Part shown: positions 4,940 through 5,654 of the stretch, one piece after another
How positions within the stretch are numbered: the first letter of the stretch is position 1
Layout: each line of letters starts with the position of its first letter
NCBI GenBank assembly: GCA_029060585.1
Contig: JAIDTS010000221.1
Span: forward strand, 1-5,654
Reading direction: 5' to 3'
Length of the DNA: 5,654 bases
Source: Muribaculaceae bacterium
GTDB taxonomy: Bacteria > Bacteroidota > Bacteroidia > Bacteroidales > Muribaculaceae
Notes under the pieces: generated by a model
Told to the model about the DNA's origin: nothing
What the model saw: only the letters and a program-made list of their open reading frames with translations
Database searches by the model: none
Position numbers and translations under genes: made by a program

Positions 4940-5654
4940 ATGGCCGATATCGACATCAACGACGACAACAATATCGAAGAAGAAAACCTTAACTTCGAAC
5001 ACCTTGACAACGATCCCTCCATAGCCACCGAATTCCTTGTAGAAAACGGGGAGGCAGGTATCGTGGAGACACCCGAAGACATATCTCTCGAGGAGGAGGC
5101 CGCGGCTGACATTCCGCAGGAATCCTCTGCCTCCTACCGCGTACCCGGAGCCTCCGACAAGAAGCACCAGCTCTCGGGAATGTTCAAGAACTGGTATCTC
5201 GAATATGCAAGCTATGTGATTCTTGAGCGAGCCGTCCCGCACATCGAAGACGGCCTCAAACCGGTGCAACGACGTATCCTCCACACGATGCAGACTCTCG
5301 ACGACGGAAGCTTCAACAAGGTTGCCAACATCGTGGGAAGCACTATGAGCTATCATCCCCACGGCGACGCGTCGATCGGCGACGCCCTCGTGCAGCTCGG
5401 CCAGAAGGAGATGCTCATCGACACTCAAGGAAACTGGGGCAACATCCTTACGGGCGATTCCGCCGCAGCTCCCCGATATATCGAGGCGCGACTCAGCGCG
5501 CTCGCTCTCGAGATCCTCTTCTCCCCGAAAATTACCGAATGGCAGCCCAACTACGATGGACGCAAGAAAGAGCCCGTCACTCTGCCCGTCAAGTTCCCGC
5601 TGCTTCTCGCGCAGGGAGTGGAAGGCATAGCTGTGGGCCTCAACAGCAAGATCC
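4940..5654 (+). CDS. parC: Type IIA topoisomerase subunit A (topoisomerase IV ParC / GyrA family), 5' part
   Basis: The first 238 codons are present; the frame is open at the right edge. The A subunit cuts and rejoins DNA and works with a ParE/GyrB ATPase subunit in decatenation or supercoil control, in the cytoplasm. Residues 78-116 carry the winged-helix start (YASYVILERAVPHIEDGLKPVQRR), residues 136-150 the segment MSYHPHGDASIGDAL, and 163-185 the active-site region QGNWGNI, then GDSAAAPRYIEARL with catalytic Tyr180 next to Arg179. Residues 1-66 are an acidic extension: 21 Asp/Glu and no Lys or Arg. The E. coli ParC core begins almost at its N-terminus, so this is an extra segment of about 70 residues. 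The motif wording resembles the Bacteroidetes ParC type rather than classical GyrA, but the distinguishing C-terminal domain is outside the window, so the symbol is less certain than the family. The gene has its own promoter and probable operator. Confidence 0.92.
   Translation, partial: MADIDINDDNNIEEENLNFEHLDNDPSIATEFLVENGEAGIVETPEDISLEEEAAADIPQESSASYRVPGASDKKHQLSGMFKNWYLEYASYVILERAVPHIEDGLKPVQRRILHTMQTLDDGSFNKVANIVGSTMSYHPHGDASIGDALVQLGQKEMLIDTQGNWGNILTGDSAAAPRYIEARLSALALEILFSPKITEWQPNYDGRKKEPVTLPVKFPLLLAQGVEGIAVGLNSKI

Noticed and set aside
4921..4992. ATG at 4921 opening a 23-codon frame upstream of and overlapping the topoisomerase start
   Set aside because: It is out of phase with the gene, highly Arg-rich as expected from a shifted frame, and begins at the predicted transcription start with no leader. 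A leader peptide cannot be excluded but nothing supports it.
5180..5182. ATG at 5180 (Met81) as the true topoisomerase start
   Set aside because: It would remove only the acidic extension and keep the fold, but the promoter at 4883-4914 is placed to serve the ATG at 4940, and the codons between are in a clean open frame.
4871..5428. 185-codon open frame on the minus strand
   Set aside because: It lies opposite the topoisomerase gene, whose conserved motifs and promoter are on the + strand. It has no recognisable domain and would read through the promoter region.

Overview
The window looks like a Bacteroidales chromosome, possibly Muribaculaceae or a near relative (inference; there is no rRNA or other decisive marker). 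Three things support this. Both intergenic regions carry a Bacteroidetes-type promoter (TTG or TTTG, 20 bp, TAnnTTTG). The starts have no Shine-Dalgarno sequence. Two adjacent genes end in type IX secretion (T9SS)-like C-terminal tails.

Layout, all on the + strand: (1) bases 1-51 hold the last 16 codons of a gene ending in a T9SS-like tail, followed by a rho-independent terminator (78-105). (2) A promoter (132-162) drives a single large gene, 212-4795, of 1527 aa. It encodes a secreted rhamnogalacturonan lyase of polysaccharide lyase family 11 (PL11). The lyase is fused to about 840 residues of autotransporter-passenger-like beta-strand repeats (PATR type) and a C-terminal T9SS-like sorting domain. 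It ends in tandem stops (TGA TAA) and a strong terminator (4821-4849). (3) A second promoter (4883-4914) with a centred dyad over the predicted transcription start drives a type IIA topoisomerase A subunit (ParC/GyrA family). This gene starts at 4940 and runs off the right edge.

Functionally, the first two genes look like an exported carbohydrate-degradation block. The PL11 enzyme would cut the rhamnogalacturonan-I backbone of pectin outside the cell, and its long repeat region probably acts as a stalk or surface scaffold. The topoisomerase gene is an unrelated housekeeping gene with its own promoter, insulated by the terminator.

The most unusual item is the domain architecture of the 1527-aa protein: passenger-type beta-helix repeats normally associated with type V autotransporters, here with no beta-barrel, two passenger-like units in series and a T9SS-like tail. 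I see no CRISPR array, mobile element, tRNA or rRNA. Long minus-strand open frames are shadows of the two real genes.
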